A DNA stretch of 34,373 nucleotides, from contig DAOVFB010000005.1 of NCBI GenBank assembly GCA_030668705.1, forward strand, positions 1 through 34,373. The letters run 5' to 3'. Origin of the DNA: Candidatus Stahliibacteriota bacterium. Its GTDB lineage: Bacteria > Hydrothermota > UBA3072. Position numbers and translations under genes: made by a program. The stretch's first letter is position 1, and each line of letters opens with the position of its first letter. The notes under the pieces were generated by a model. It was not told the DNA's origin. It was given only the letters and a program-made list of their open reading frames with translations, and did no database searches. Below are positions 1-7,747 of this stretch, piece by piece.

Positions 1-1
1 A

Positions 2-235
2 TTCCCTTTAATTTTTATAAGCGGGGTATTCGTTCCAATTGTAAAGATGGGTAATTGGAGGGTTATTTCCTATATCTCTCCTTTAACTTACTATACGGAT
101 TTAGCCAGATATTCGGTTGCGGGTATGAATTATTTCAACCCTGCTGTTGATTTATTAGTTCTTTTTGGTTTTGGTGTCATGTTTTTTGTTATAGCAGTGA
201 AATGGCATAAAAAGAGTCTATCTAAAAGATTCTGA
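2..235 (+). CDS. ABC-2 type transporter permease, C-terminal fragment (5' truncated by window)
   Basis: Frame is open from base 2: FPLIFISGVFVPIVKMGNWRVISYISPLTYYTDLARYSVAG...; the P-L-x-F-x-S-G-V-F...P motif plus the final TM helix and basic tail are typical of ABC-2 permeases. Confidence 0.75.
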   Translation, partial: FPLIFISGVFVPIVKMGNWRVISYISPLTYYTDLARYSVAGMNYFNPAVDLLVLFGFGVMFFVIAVKWHKKSLSKRF

Positions 236-300
236 TAGGTTCAAATTATTGAATAAAATGATAGGTAAGAATTGGTGTGATAAGAGAAAATTAGTCTAGA

Positions 301-692
301 GTCGAGAGTCCATCCTTTAGGTATTAGGTGTTTGGTCTTAGGTCTTGGGTCTTAGTTTTATTTTTTTTACCAACTTAACTACTCAACGATTTAACCACTC
401 AACCTATTACTCTTGGTAATCCAGACTTAACGACTCAACTACTCAACTATTTAACTTTTTTTACTCTGTGTAAATCTGTGTCTATTCCTTTGGTGGTGTG
501 TTCTGGGTTTATTGAGTTCATAGGGTTCGTTGGGTTCGTGGAGTTCTATGTTAGGAAGTTGGCGTGAGTTTTTAACGAAAATTAACCGTGAGTTTGCCGT
601 GGCATTTTTAGGTCTTAGGTTTTAGGGGTTAGGATTTAGGGGTTAATCAGTTGATATCTGTGTTAATCTGTGTCTAAAATGGGGTTGTGAGG
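301..692. repeat. Mosaic intergenic repeat block 1 (TTAGG-type, 'actcaact', 'ctgtgtaaatctgtgtc', 'gtgagtttgccgtggcattttta' modules)
   Basis: 301-343 matches 24454-24496 directly (40/43 by eye); 562-692 matches the reverse complement of the 34171-34340 region; internal degenerate repeats such as 'ggtcttaggttttaggggttaggatttagggg'. Confidence 0.85.
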
Positions 693-716
693 TTCCTTCT
701 TCAGTAACAAAGAATA

Positions 717-750
717 TCTTTCTCTGTGTTCTCTGTGTCTCTGTGGCAAA
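717..750. repeat. 'tctctgtgttctctgtgtctctgtggcaaa' degenerate CTCTGTG tandem module
   Basis: Three near-tandem CTCTGTG units; related sequence at 8013-8073 ('tctctgtg...tctctgtagcaaa') and inverted at about 34331-34347 ('gccacagaggcacagatt'). Confidence 0.65.
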
Positions 751-762
751 AGTGAGAAAGGC

Positions 763-790
763 TTGACAATATGTTGTGTTTACATACTTT
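763..790 (+). promoter_or_regulatory. Putative sigma70-type promoter for tRNA-Arg/tadA
   Basis: TTGACA (763-768), 16-nt spacer, TACTTT (785-790), 15 nt before the tRNA 5' end. Confidence 0.5.
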
Positions 791-805
791 ACAATAAATA
801 AAAAT

Positions 806-879
806 GCGCCTGTAGCTCAACTGGAAAGAGCAGCGGACTACGAATCCGCAGGTTGGGGGTTCGAATCCCTTCAGGCGTA
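806..879 (+). tRNA. tRNA-Arg (anticodon ACG)
   Basis: Cloverleaf read by eye: acceptor GCGCCTG/CAGGCGT, D-arm GCTC...GAGC, anticodon stem GCGGA-CTACGAA-TCCGC (anticodon ACG at 840-842), T-arm with GGTTCGAATCC. No encoded CCA. Confidence 0.93.
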
Positions 880-897
880 TTATAGGGTGTGTAATTA

Positions 898-1359
898 TTG
901 ATTGATAAATTAAAGCACGAAAGATGGATGCGAGAAGCTTTGAAAGAAGCCGAACTTGCATTTGAAGAGGAAGAGGTCCCTATCGGGTCTGTTGTGGTAG
1001 AGAACGGCTCTATAATTGGGAGAGGGCATAACAGGAAAGAAGGGCTAAAAGACCCTACTGCACACGCTGAAATAATAGCGATTACAGCAGCTGCTCATTC
1101 CATTGGTAGCTGGAGGTTGGAAGGGGCAGTCCTTTATTCAACAGTAGAGCCCTGTCTTATGTGTGCAGGGGCAATCTTGCAGGCGAGATTGAGTGGTGTT
1201 GTATATGGGGCAAATGACGAGAAATTTGGAAGTCTTGGTTCGGTAATTGATATCCGTGATAAAGGATGGAACTGGAACTTTACAGTTGTTTCAGGCGTTT
1301 TAGATAAAGAGTCGAAAGAGCTGCTTAAGAAGTTTTTTGCAAAGAGGAGGGATGGCTGA
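898..1359 (+). CDS. tadA: tRNA-specific adenosine deaminase (TTG start)
   Basis: CDA-fold motifs HAE (DPTAHAEIIAI) and PCLMCAGAI; MREALKEAELAFEEEEVPIGSVVVENG is typical of TadA. Confidence 0.95.
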   Translation: MIDKLKHERWMREALKEAELAFEEEEVPIGSVVVENGSIIGRGHNRKEGLKDPTAHAEIIAITAAAHSIGSWRLEGAVLYSTVEPCLMCAGAILQARLSGVVYGANDEKFGSLGSVIDIRDKGWNWNFTVVSGVLDKESKELLKKFFAKRRDG

Positions 1360-1437
1360 GTGGCTAAAAGCGCACGATTCGAAATCGTGTTTCCACTTTA
1401 TCGTGGAACGGGGGTTCAAATCCCTCTCCCTCCGCCA
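1346..1437 (+). tRNA. tRNA-Ser (anticodon CGA), CCA encoded
   Basis: Acceptor GGAGGGA/TCCCTCC, D-arm GGCTGAGTGGCTAAAAGC, anticodon arm CACGA-TTCGAAA-TCGTG, long variable arm TTCCAC...GTGGAA, T-arm GGGGGTTCAAATCCC, G73 then CCA. Confidence 0.94.
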
Positions 1438-1470
1438 AGTTATGTAATAACAAGCAGAAAGGAGTTATAG

Positions 1471-4400
1471 TTGATTATTTTATTGTTATCTCTTATGCTA
1501 AATTCGGGAGAAATGGATTCCTTGAAGAAGATTGTTACCCCGCGTCTGGTAAAGAAAAGAGCGGAACTCTTATCTCAGAATCCTTATTATCGAAGATTTT
1601 TAAACCCATATAATGCATACGGAGCTCGCAGGAAACAAAGTGAAGGGACACCGGGGATTCTAAGAGGAAAAGCAGCAGAACCAGAGACAGTATATGTTGC
1701 TGCTATCAGGGTTCAGTTTCTGGAAGATTCAACCCCCGTAACGACTGGAAACGGCAGGATAAATCTCGAGGGCAGTGGACATATCTGTGATACGATAATT
1801 GATGGCTCTGATACGAGTTATGTAAGGAGTCTATATTATGACCCTCCACATGATTTTACCTACTTTAATCGATTAATGGAATATCTTCATAACTACTACT
1901 GGAAGGTTTCATATCATACACAGTGGATTGAATGGAGGGTTCTACCGGATTTAACTGATTCTGTATACACCCTGCCTCATAAGATGACCTATTACGGAGA
2001 CCCATCTAATTATGTTATGGGCCTATTTAAGTTGCTGCGAGACGCAATTGAGGTTGCTGATTACGATGTTGACTTTTCTGGAATTGACGAGGTAATAATC
2101 TTCCACGCAGGTTCTATGTATCAGAGTGACTATTTTTATGATTCTCCTTATGATTTACCTGCGGTATCGGTTCATGGACTTCATCATATATTCAGTTCAT
2201 ATCTCGTAGCGGATGGCGACACGATTGATAGTGGTATTATCTATCCCGAGACCGGTTTCCAGGATGGTATGCCAGCATATCTCCAGGGCGGTCTATGCCA
2301 TGAGTTTGCGCATTCTGAAACTAATGGCCTCCTTGACCTGTATGATGTATCAGGCGAGACAATGGGAATGGGGGGATGGGCACTTATGGGAACCGGTAAC
2401 TGGAATGAATTAGGTCTTGTTCCTCCGAGATTGTGTGCTTATAACAGGATTAGTGCAGGATTTGATGAACCTGTAGTTATAAATAAAAATACTAACTCAG
2501 TTCCAATAAAGTGGGTGGGTAGTATGGATACTCTTACCCCCAGAATTTACAAGGTCCCAATAAATAAGGATGAGTATTTCTTGATTGAGAATAGATGGGT
2601 CTATATTAACCCGGACACTCATCACTATGTCAACCCCTGCACAACCAGTGTTGATTCAAATGGTGCAAGGGTATGGAAGGACAACGTATTGGTCGATGTG
2701 GACGATTATGATTCTTCACTTCCCCCAGCTCTTTATTCCGGAGGCCTTGCAATATGGCATATAGATGAAGAGAAGGTAGCAGAATCAGATACACTTAATG
2801 AACTAAACGCAGGTTTCCCTCATGCCGTTGACCTTGAAGAAGCCGATGGTATACAGGATTTCGAAAAGAACTTCTGGAATGTTTACAATATAGAGGCTAC
2901 TTTCTTTGGCTCGGAGCTTGATGTGTTCAGAGAAGGGGGATGGCTCTCGGAGTTTAGTCGCGAGACCGATCCAAACACAGAGGATAATTCCGGGAATTAT
3001 ACAGGGATTGTTATATCTAATATATCCGAGCCAGACTCAGTTATGTGGTTTGATATCTCTTTCTTAAGTAGTGTTCCTGGTTTTCCTAAAAAGGTTGGGG
3101 AGAGGATGGATGTGATTTCCCCGCAGATTCTGGATTCATCCATCTATATAGGAGATATGTTTGGCGGTGTATATCAAGTGGGTCCCGATAGGACTTTATT
3201 CATGATGGTGGATACGACAGATACTACCTATGCTGATTCCACTTATACAACCCCACTTCTTGCCGATATAACAGGGAATGGTATTCCTGATCTATTTGAT
3301 ATGACAATAAATGGTCGGTTATTCCTCTATGATTTTACCTCTGGTTCTATTATAGATTCATTATCCGTTTTAGATTGTATCTATGGAAATGCGTCGGCAG
3401 TGAACCTTGATGGAGAACCCGGGAAGGAAATTCTCTTTGGAACATCCGGTTCTGAACTCCATGTTCTTCACTGGAATGGAGATTCACTGGAAGAGATGGA
3501 GGGTTTTCCTCTATACGTTGGAGACTGGCTGGTTTCAGTTCCCCTGGTCATTAATAACTCAATATATATTCTCCCGGCGGATGGAAGGCTCTGGAAGGTC
3601 TCTACTGCAGGAGAAGTTATATGGCGGAAGGGAGAAGAAAACCTTTCCTATAGTTTGTCTTCGCCAATAGCAGGGGACATTGATCGTGATGGGATAAAAG
3701 AGATAATATGTTCAGTTGGAAAAAAATCGATATTCTCCATTGATACCTCTGGAATAATTGAGTGGGAAAAGGACCTTCCTGCAAAGACCTATTTCTCCAC
3801 TCCAGCCTTGGGCGATATTACCGGGGATGGTTATCTGGAGATCGTCTTTGCTGACAGTACTAACCTTTATGCAATGAATAGGAATGGATACCTCCTTGAT
3901 CATTTTCCTGTCAAGATAAATCTCTCAGAACAGACTCAATCCTCCATCATCTTATCCGATGTGAGTGGTGATTCCCTTCTGGATATTATCCTGGGATCAC
4001 CTGATGGAGGGGTGCTTGCATATAATGGATGGGGAGAGGCGGTCGGACAATTTCCCGTTACTACGGGTAGAAGGTCTTACTCCACGCCCTTAATTGCAGA
4101 TATAGACAATGACGGTCGCTCGGAACTATTCATCGGGTCCTATGATGGATGGTTATATGGGTGGGAGACTGATGGGTTTTATCGTAATGATGGATGGAAT
4201 CAAATCTATGGGAATAATGACCATCAATCTATTTATCCTGATTCTTTACTTTCCGAAGTAGAAGGAGAAGGAGATTTAACACTGGATGAATTCTACGTTT
4301 ATCCTTCACCTACTAATGGAATACTGCATTTTCGTTTCCGTCTGGGGAGTGCTGCAGAAGAAGTAACCCTAAGAGTGTATTCCCTATCTGGAAGATTGGT

Positions 4401-4548
4401 GATAGAGAGGAAGATTTCGGGATATTTTGGTATTAATGATGAGGAAGTAAACATATCCAGTGAGGCTAATGGAGTTTATATCGCGACCATTGAGGTGGGT
4501 AATAAATTGTTCGATAAAAAGAAATTCGCGGTCTTGAGAGGAGGTTAA
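1471..4548 (+). CDS. M6-family (immune inhibitor A-like) metalloprotease with FG-GAP/VCBS-like repeats and C-terminal T9SS type A-like sorting domain (TTG start)
   Basis: GGLCHEFAHSETNGLLDLYD (HExxH-containing M6 motif) and MGGWALMGTGNWN; repeated D-x-D/N-G-D units (GDIDRDGIKEIICS, GDITGDGYLEIVFAD, ADIDNDGRSELFIGS); C-terminus FYVYPSPTNGILHFRF...LRVYSLSGRLV...ANGVYIATIEVGNKLFDKKKFAVLR fits the Por-secretion tail pattern. Confidence 0.88.
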   Translation: MIILLLSLMLNSGEMDSLKKIVTPRLVKKRAELLSQNPYYRRFLNPYNAYGARRKQSEGTPGILRGKAAEPETVYVAAIRVQFLEDSTPVTTGNGRINLEGSGHICDTIIDGSDTSYVRSLYYDPPHDFTYFNRLMEYLHNYYWKVSYHTQWIEWRVLPDLTDSVYTLPHKMTYYGDPSNYVMGLFKLLRDAIEVADYDVDFSGIDEVIIFHAGSMYQSDYFYDSPYDLPAVSVHGLHHIFSSYLVADGDTIDSGIIYPETGFQDGMPAYLQGGLCHEFAHSETNGLLDLYDVSGETMGMGGWALMGTGNWNELGLVPPRLCAYNRISAGFDEPVVINKNTNSVPIKWVGSMDTLTPRIYKVPINKDEYFLIENRWVYINPDTHHYVNPCTTSVDSNGARVWKDNVLVDVDDYDSSLPPALYSGGLAIWHIDEEKVAESDTLNELNAGFPHAVDLEEADGIQDFEKNFWNVYNIEATFFGSELDVFREGGWLSEFSRETDPNTEDNSGNYTGIVISNISEPDSVMWFDISFLSSVPGFPKKVGERMDVISPQILDSSIYIGDMFGGVYQVGPDRTLFMMVDTTDTTYADSTYTTPLLADITGNGIPDLFDMTINGRLFLYDFTSGSIIDSLSVLDCIYGNASAVNLDGEPGKEILFGTSGSELHVLHWNGDSLEEMEGFPLYVGDWLVSVPLVINNSIYILPADGRLWKVSTAGEVIWRKGEENLSYSLSSPIAGDIDRDGIKEIICSVGKKSIFSIDTSGIIEWEKDLPAKTYFSTPALGDITGDGYLEIVFADSTNLYAMNRNGYLLDHFPVKINLSEQTQSSIILSDVSGDSLLDIILGSPDGGVLAYNGWGEAVGQFPVTTGRRSYSTPLIADIDNDGRSELFIGSYDGWLYGWETDGFYRNDGWNQIYGNNDHQSIYPDSLLSEVEGEGDLTLDEFYVYPSPTNGILHFRFRLGSAAEEVTLRVYSLSGRLVIERKISGYFGINDEEVNISSEANGVYIATIEVGNKLFDKKKFAVLRGG

Positions 4549-5151
4549 ATGTTACTGCTTTCAATACTCATATCTATCTCTCCGGCAAAGGCAGCATTCG
4601 CATCGCTTGTTCTTCCTGGTTCAGGAGATCTTATGTTAGGGGAGAAAAAAAGAGCGGCTCTCTTCATGACAACAGAAGCAACTCTCTGGCTCTCATATTT
4701 TGGACTCAATTGGTATAAGAATGAAGTTCATAACAGTTCTTCAAGCTACGCTACCCTCCATGCTTCCGCAAATGTGGATGGCAAGGATGATAGATATTTT
4801 GATGCCCTTGAGAATTTCTACTCCAGTGATGGTTATAATGAATGGGTTAAAGAACAGGCAAGAATGTTATATCCTGATACAACAGATCAAGAAATTCTCG
4901 AGCGAAGAAGAGAATATATTAGAGCAAATGTATACACAGGTGAAGATACATGGGAATGGAAGACTAAGGAAGAGGCAGATAAATATGATGACTTAAGGGA
5001 TAGCAAGAGAGAATTTGCCACAATGGCAACCAATGTGGTAGGTCTTGCAGTGGCTAACAGAGTGGTGAATTTCTTTGTGACTTATCTGGCAGGAGAAAGG
5101 GTTTCTGTGAAACTCGAGAAAAATAAGGTGGAGGTTGGGTTTAGGTTCTGA
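4549..5151 (+). CDS. Conserved hypothetical membrane-associated protein (DUF5683-like N-terminus)
   Basis: Signal/TM-like N-terminus followed by AAFASLVLPGSGDLMLGEKKRAALFMTTEATLW; ORF abuts the protease and cysS. Confidence 0.7.
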   Translation: MLLLSILISISPAKAAFASLVLPGSGDLMLGEKKRAALFMTTEATLWLSYFGLNWYKNEVHNSSSSYATLHASANVDGKDDRYFDALENFYSSDGYNEWVKEQARMLYPDTTDQEILERRREYIRANVYTGEDTWEWKTKEEADKYDDLRDSKREFATMATNVVGLAVANRVVNFFVTYLAGERVSVKLEKNKVEVGFRF

Positions 5152-6491
5152 TGAGATTGTACAACACTTTAAGCAGGAAGAAAAAGGAGTTCAAGTCGAT
5201 AAAAGATGGAGAGGTTGGTATCTATTATTGTGGCATGACCCTTCAGGAAGCTCCCCATGTCGGGCATATGAGGGCAGCTCTTACATCGGATATACTTAAT
5301 CGATATCTCCGCTACCTTGGCTTTAAAGTAAAATTGGTAGTCAATTTTACCGATATTGACGATAAGGTGCTCCTTAAGGCAAAAGAAGAAAAAAGGGATT
5401 TCAGGGAAGTAACTTCCTACTATGAAGAAGAATACCGGAAAGCAAGTAATGTACTTAACATTCTAAGGCCCAGTTTTTATCCCAGGGCGACCCAGCATAT
5501 CAAGGAGATTATCGAGCTTATAGAAAAACTCCTTGACAAGGATTTTGGTTATGAGGTAGATGGAAATGTCTTTTTCAGGGTAAGAAGTTTTAAACCTTAT
5601 GGGAAACTATCCGGTAAGAAACTAGACGATTTACGCTCGGGTGCGAGGATCGCAGTAGACAAGAAGAAAAAAGACCCCCTCGATTTTGCCCTCTGGAAAG
5701 CCGCAAAGCCTGGTGAGCCTTACTGGTTTTCCCCCTGGGGCAAGGGGCGGCCCGGATGGCATATTGAGTGTTCTGCAATGGCTATTCATCATCTTGGAGA
5801 AACGATTGACATACATGGTGGGGGAGGCGATTTAATGTTTCCCCATCATGAGAACGAGGTAGCCCAATCTGAAGCCGCAACAGGCAAGAAATTTGCCAAT
5901 TATTGGGTTCACAATGCAATGCTAAATATAAAAGGTGAAAAGATGTCCAAATCACTGCAGAATTTTATCCCTATTAATGAACTATACGAGGAATTCAATT
6001 CCAATACCATAAGGTTATATCTGCTTCAGGCGCATTATAGAAAACAGTTGAATTATAACCGGGATATGCTAAAGCAGGCCTCTTCAGGATGGGAACACAT
6101 TAAGGTTTTTCTGGATAGAACAAAGGGATTGGAAGGTAAACCTATTGGTTCGTATCTTGAAGGGTTCGAGGGGAATATGAATGATGACCTTGGAACTCCT
6201 GGTGCTATTGCTCTTGCCTTTGACCTTGTATCTCGTGGCAATGAAGCATCCCCTGATGAAAAAGGAGCATATAGAGAAACGCTTCTCTTTATCCTTGATA
6301 GCCTTGGATTCCGGGTAGAAGAGGAAGAGAGTATTAAACTAGGAGAGGTACTTGAGAGGATACTCGCTCTTAGAGGTTCTCTCAGGGAGGAAGGGAATTA
6401 TAAGATGGCAGATAGGGTTAGAGCAGTTCTTCTAAAGGCAGGAATTGCCGTGGAGGATACAAAAGAAGGAACATCATGGAGAGCGGATTAA
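5151..6491 (+). CDS. cysS: Cysteinyl-tRNA synthetase
   Basis: YYCGMTLQEAPHVGHMRA (HIGH-like), WHIECSAMA, HGGGGDLMFPHHENE, GEKMSKSLQN (KMSKS). Confidence 0.97.
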   Translation: MRLYNTLSRKKKEFKSIKDGEVGIYYCGMTLQEAPHVGHMRAALTSDILNRYLRYLGFKVKLVVNFTDIDDKVLLKAKEEKRDFREVTSYYEEEYRKASNVLNILRPSFYPRATQHIKEIIELIEKLLDKDFGYEVDGNVFFRVRSFKPYGKLSGKKLDDLRSGARIAVDKKKKDPLDFALWKAAKPGEPYWFSPWGKGRPGWHIECSAMAIHHLGETIDIHGGGGDLMFPHHENEVAQSEAATGKKFANYWVHNAMLNIKGEKMSKSLQNFIPINELYEEFNSNTIRLYLLQAHYRKQLNYNRDMLKQASSGWEHIKVFLDRTKGLEGKPIGSYLEGFEGNMNDDLGTPGAIALAFDLVSRGNEASPDEKGAYRETLLFILDSLGFRVEEEESIKLGEVLERILALRGSLREEGNYKMADRVRAVLLKAGIAVEDTKEGTSWRAD

Positions 6492-7747
6492 AAGGAAGAG
6501 AATTAGCACTTAAGTTTTTAATTGAATTTGAGAAGAAAGGGATTACCATAAAAGATTTCCTTGATAGTAGGAGAGAAGACTCCGCAAAACAGAGCATTCA
6601 AAAAGCCTATGATTATTTTTATGGTTGTGTCCGGCTTAGAAAGAGATTGGACTATATACTAAAGAAACATCTGAAGAAATACGATATTTCCGAATTACCT
6701 ATACCCATAAGGAATGTACTCAGGTTAGGAGTCTATGGGCTGGAGTTTAGCCATGATCCTGAGTATGCTGTTGTTGATACCCTTGTAACGCTTGCCAGAA
6801 AATATGGACACAACGGAACTGCTTCGCTCGTAAATGGTGTGCTTCGGAATCTTCATCGGGTAGAATATCCAGAGGAGAGGATTGAATATCTTTCGATCTT
6901 TTATTCTTTCCCAGAGTGGATGGTTAGGAAGTTGGTGAATATATATGGAGAAGATACAGAGAAGATATTAGACGCAAGTAACCAGCCCCCAGGAATCTCC
7001 ATTCGCGTAAATCGCCTGAAGATAACTCCTTCTAAACTCCAGGAGCAACTTACGAGTGAAGGTGTAGAAACTAAAGAGAGTAATGGAAGTAAATATAATC
7101 TATTGACCGATAGTTCTGTCCTTTATACACATGCCTTTCAGGAGGGCCTTTTTCAGGTACAGTCAGTTACCCAGACGTTGATTACAGAGATGCTCTCTCC
7201 AAAGAGAGGTGAAATAGTGCTGGATCTTTGTTCTTCTCCCGGTGGAAAGAGTACCGGTATTGCTGAGATTATGGGGGATGAAGGAATGATTCTATCAGTG
7301 GATATCAAGAATCTTGATAAGGTCGTTTGTAATTGCAGAAGATTGAACCTGCAGAGTGTTTTTCCTATAAGGGCAGATGCGAGAAAGTTTTATATTAGAA
7401 ATGCGCGTCGAATAATGCTTGATGTGCCCTGTTCGGGAACAGGTGTTATGGCCGCAAGAGGAGATCTCAGGTGGAATGTAAAACCCGAAACAATCGAATC
7501 TCTAAAAATCTTGCAACTGGAATTATTAAGCACAGCATCCCAGAATCTAGGCGGAGGTGGAAGTTTAGTTTATGCGACCTGTTCCATACTTCCCGAAGAG
7601 AATGAGGAGCAACTTTATCGTTTTCTTGAGGAGAATCCTGATTTTAAGCTGGAACCATTAGATAAAGATGAGCCCTTCCTGTTTAAAATTCCAGGTTTTG
7701 AAACACCGAATGGGGGGTTCGGAGCAATAATAAGAAGAGAAAATTGA
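6476..7747 (+). CDS. rsmB: 16S rRNA m5C967 methyltransferase RsmB/Sun (NusB-like N-terminus plus Nol1/Nop2/Sun domain)
   Basis: VLDLCSSPGGKSTGIAE (SAM binding), LDVPCSGTGVMAARGDLRW, LVYATCSILPEENEEQL. Confidence 0.94.
   Translation: MESGLKGRELALKFLIEFEKKGITIKDFLDSRREDSAKQSIQKAYDYFYGCVRLRKRLDYILKKHLKKYDISELPIPIRNVLRLGVYGLEFSHDPEYAVVDTLVTLARKYGHNGTASLVNGVLRNLHRVEYPEERIEYLSIFYSFPEWMVRKLVNIYGEDTEKILDASNQPPGISIRVNRLKITPSKLQEQLTSEGVETKESNGSKYNLLTDSSVLYTHAFQEGLFQVQSVTQTLITEMLSPKRGEIVLDLCSSPGGKSTGIAEIMGDEGMILSVDIKNLDKVVCNCRRLNLQSVFPIRADARKFYIRNARRIMLDVPCSGTGVMAARGDLRWNVKPETIESLKILQLELLSTASQNLGGGGSLVYATCSILPEENEEQLYRFLEENPDFKLEPLDKDEPFLFKIPGFETPNGGFGAIIRREN

Noticed and set aside
601-645. True telomere or eukaryotic contamination
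   Set aside because: The run is short, degenerate, internal to a bacterial contig and embedded in other repeat modules.
301-692. CRISPR array
   Set aside because: Repeats are degenerate, of irregular length and spacing, appear in both orientations at distant loci, and no unique spacers or cas genes are present.
562-692. Composite transposon with the 33.7-kb window between inverted ends
   Set aside because: No transposase, the modules are permuted rather than terminal, and the interior is housekeeping genes; a dispersed repeat is more plausible.
701-961. 86-aa minus-strand ORF (RLKGFEPPTCGFVVRCSFQLSYRR...)
   Set aside because: This is the antisense reading of tRNA-Arg, a well-known false ORF pattern, plus repeat sequence.
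4700-4996. 98-aa plus-strand ORF inside 4549-5151
   Set aside because: Alternative frame of the 200-aa protein, with no start context or recognisable domain.
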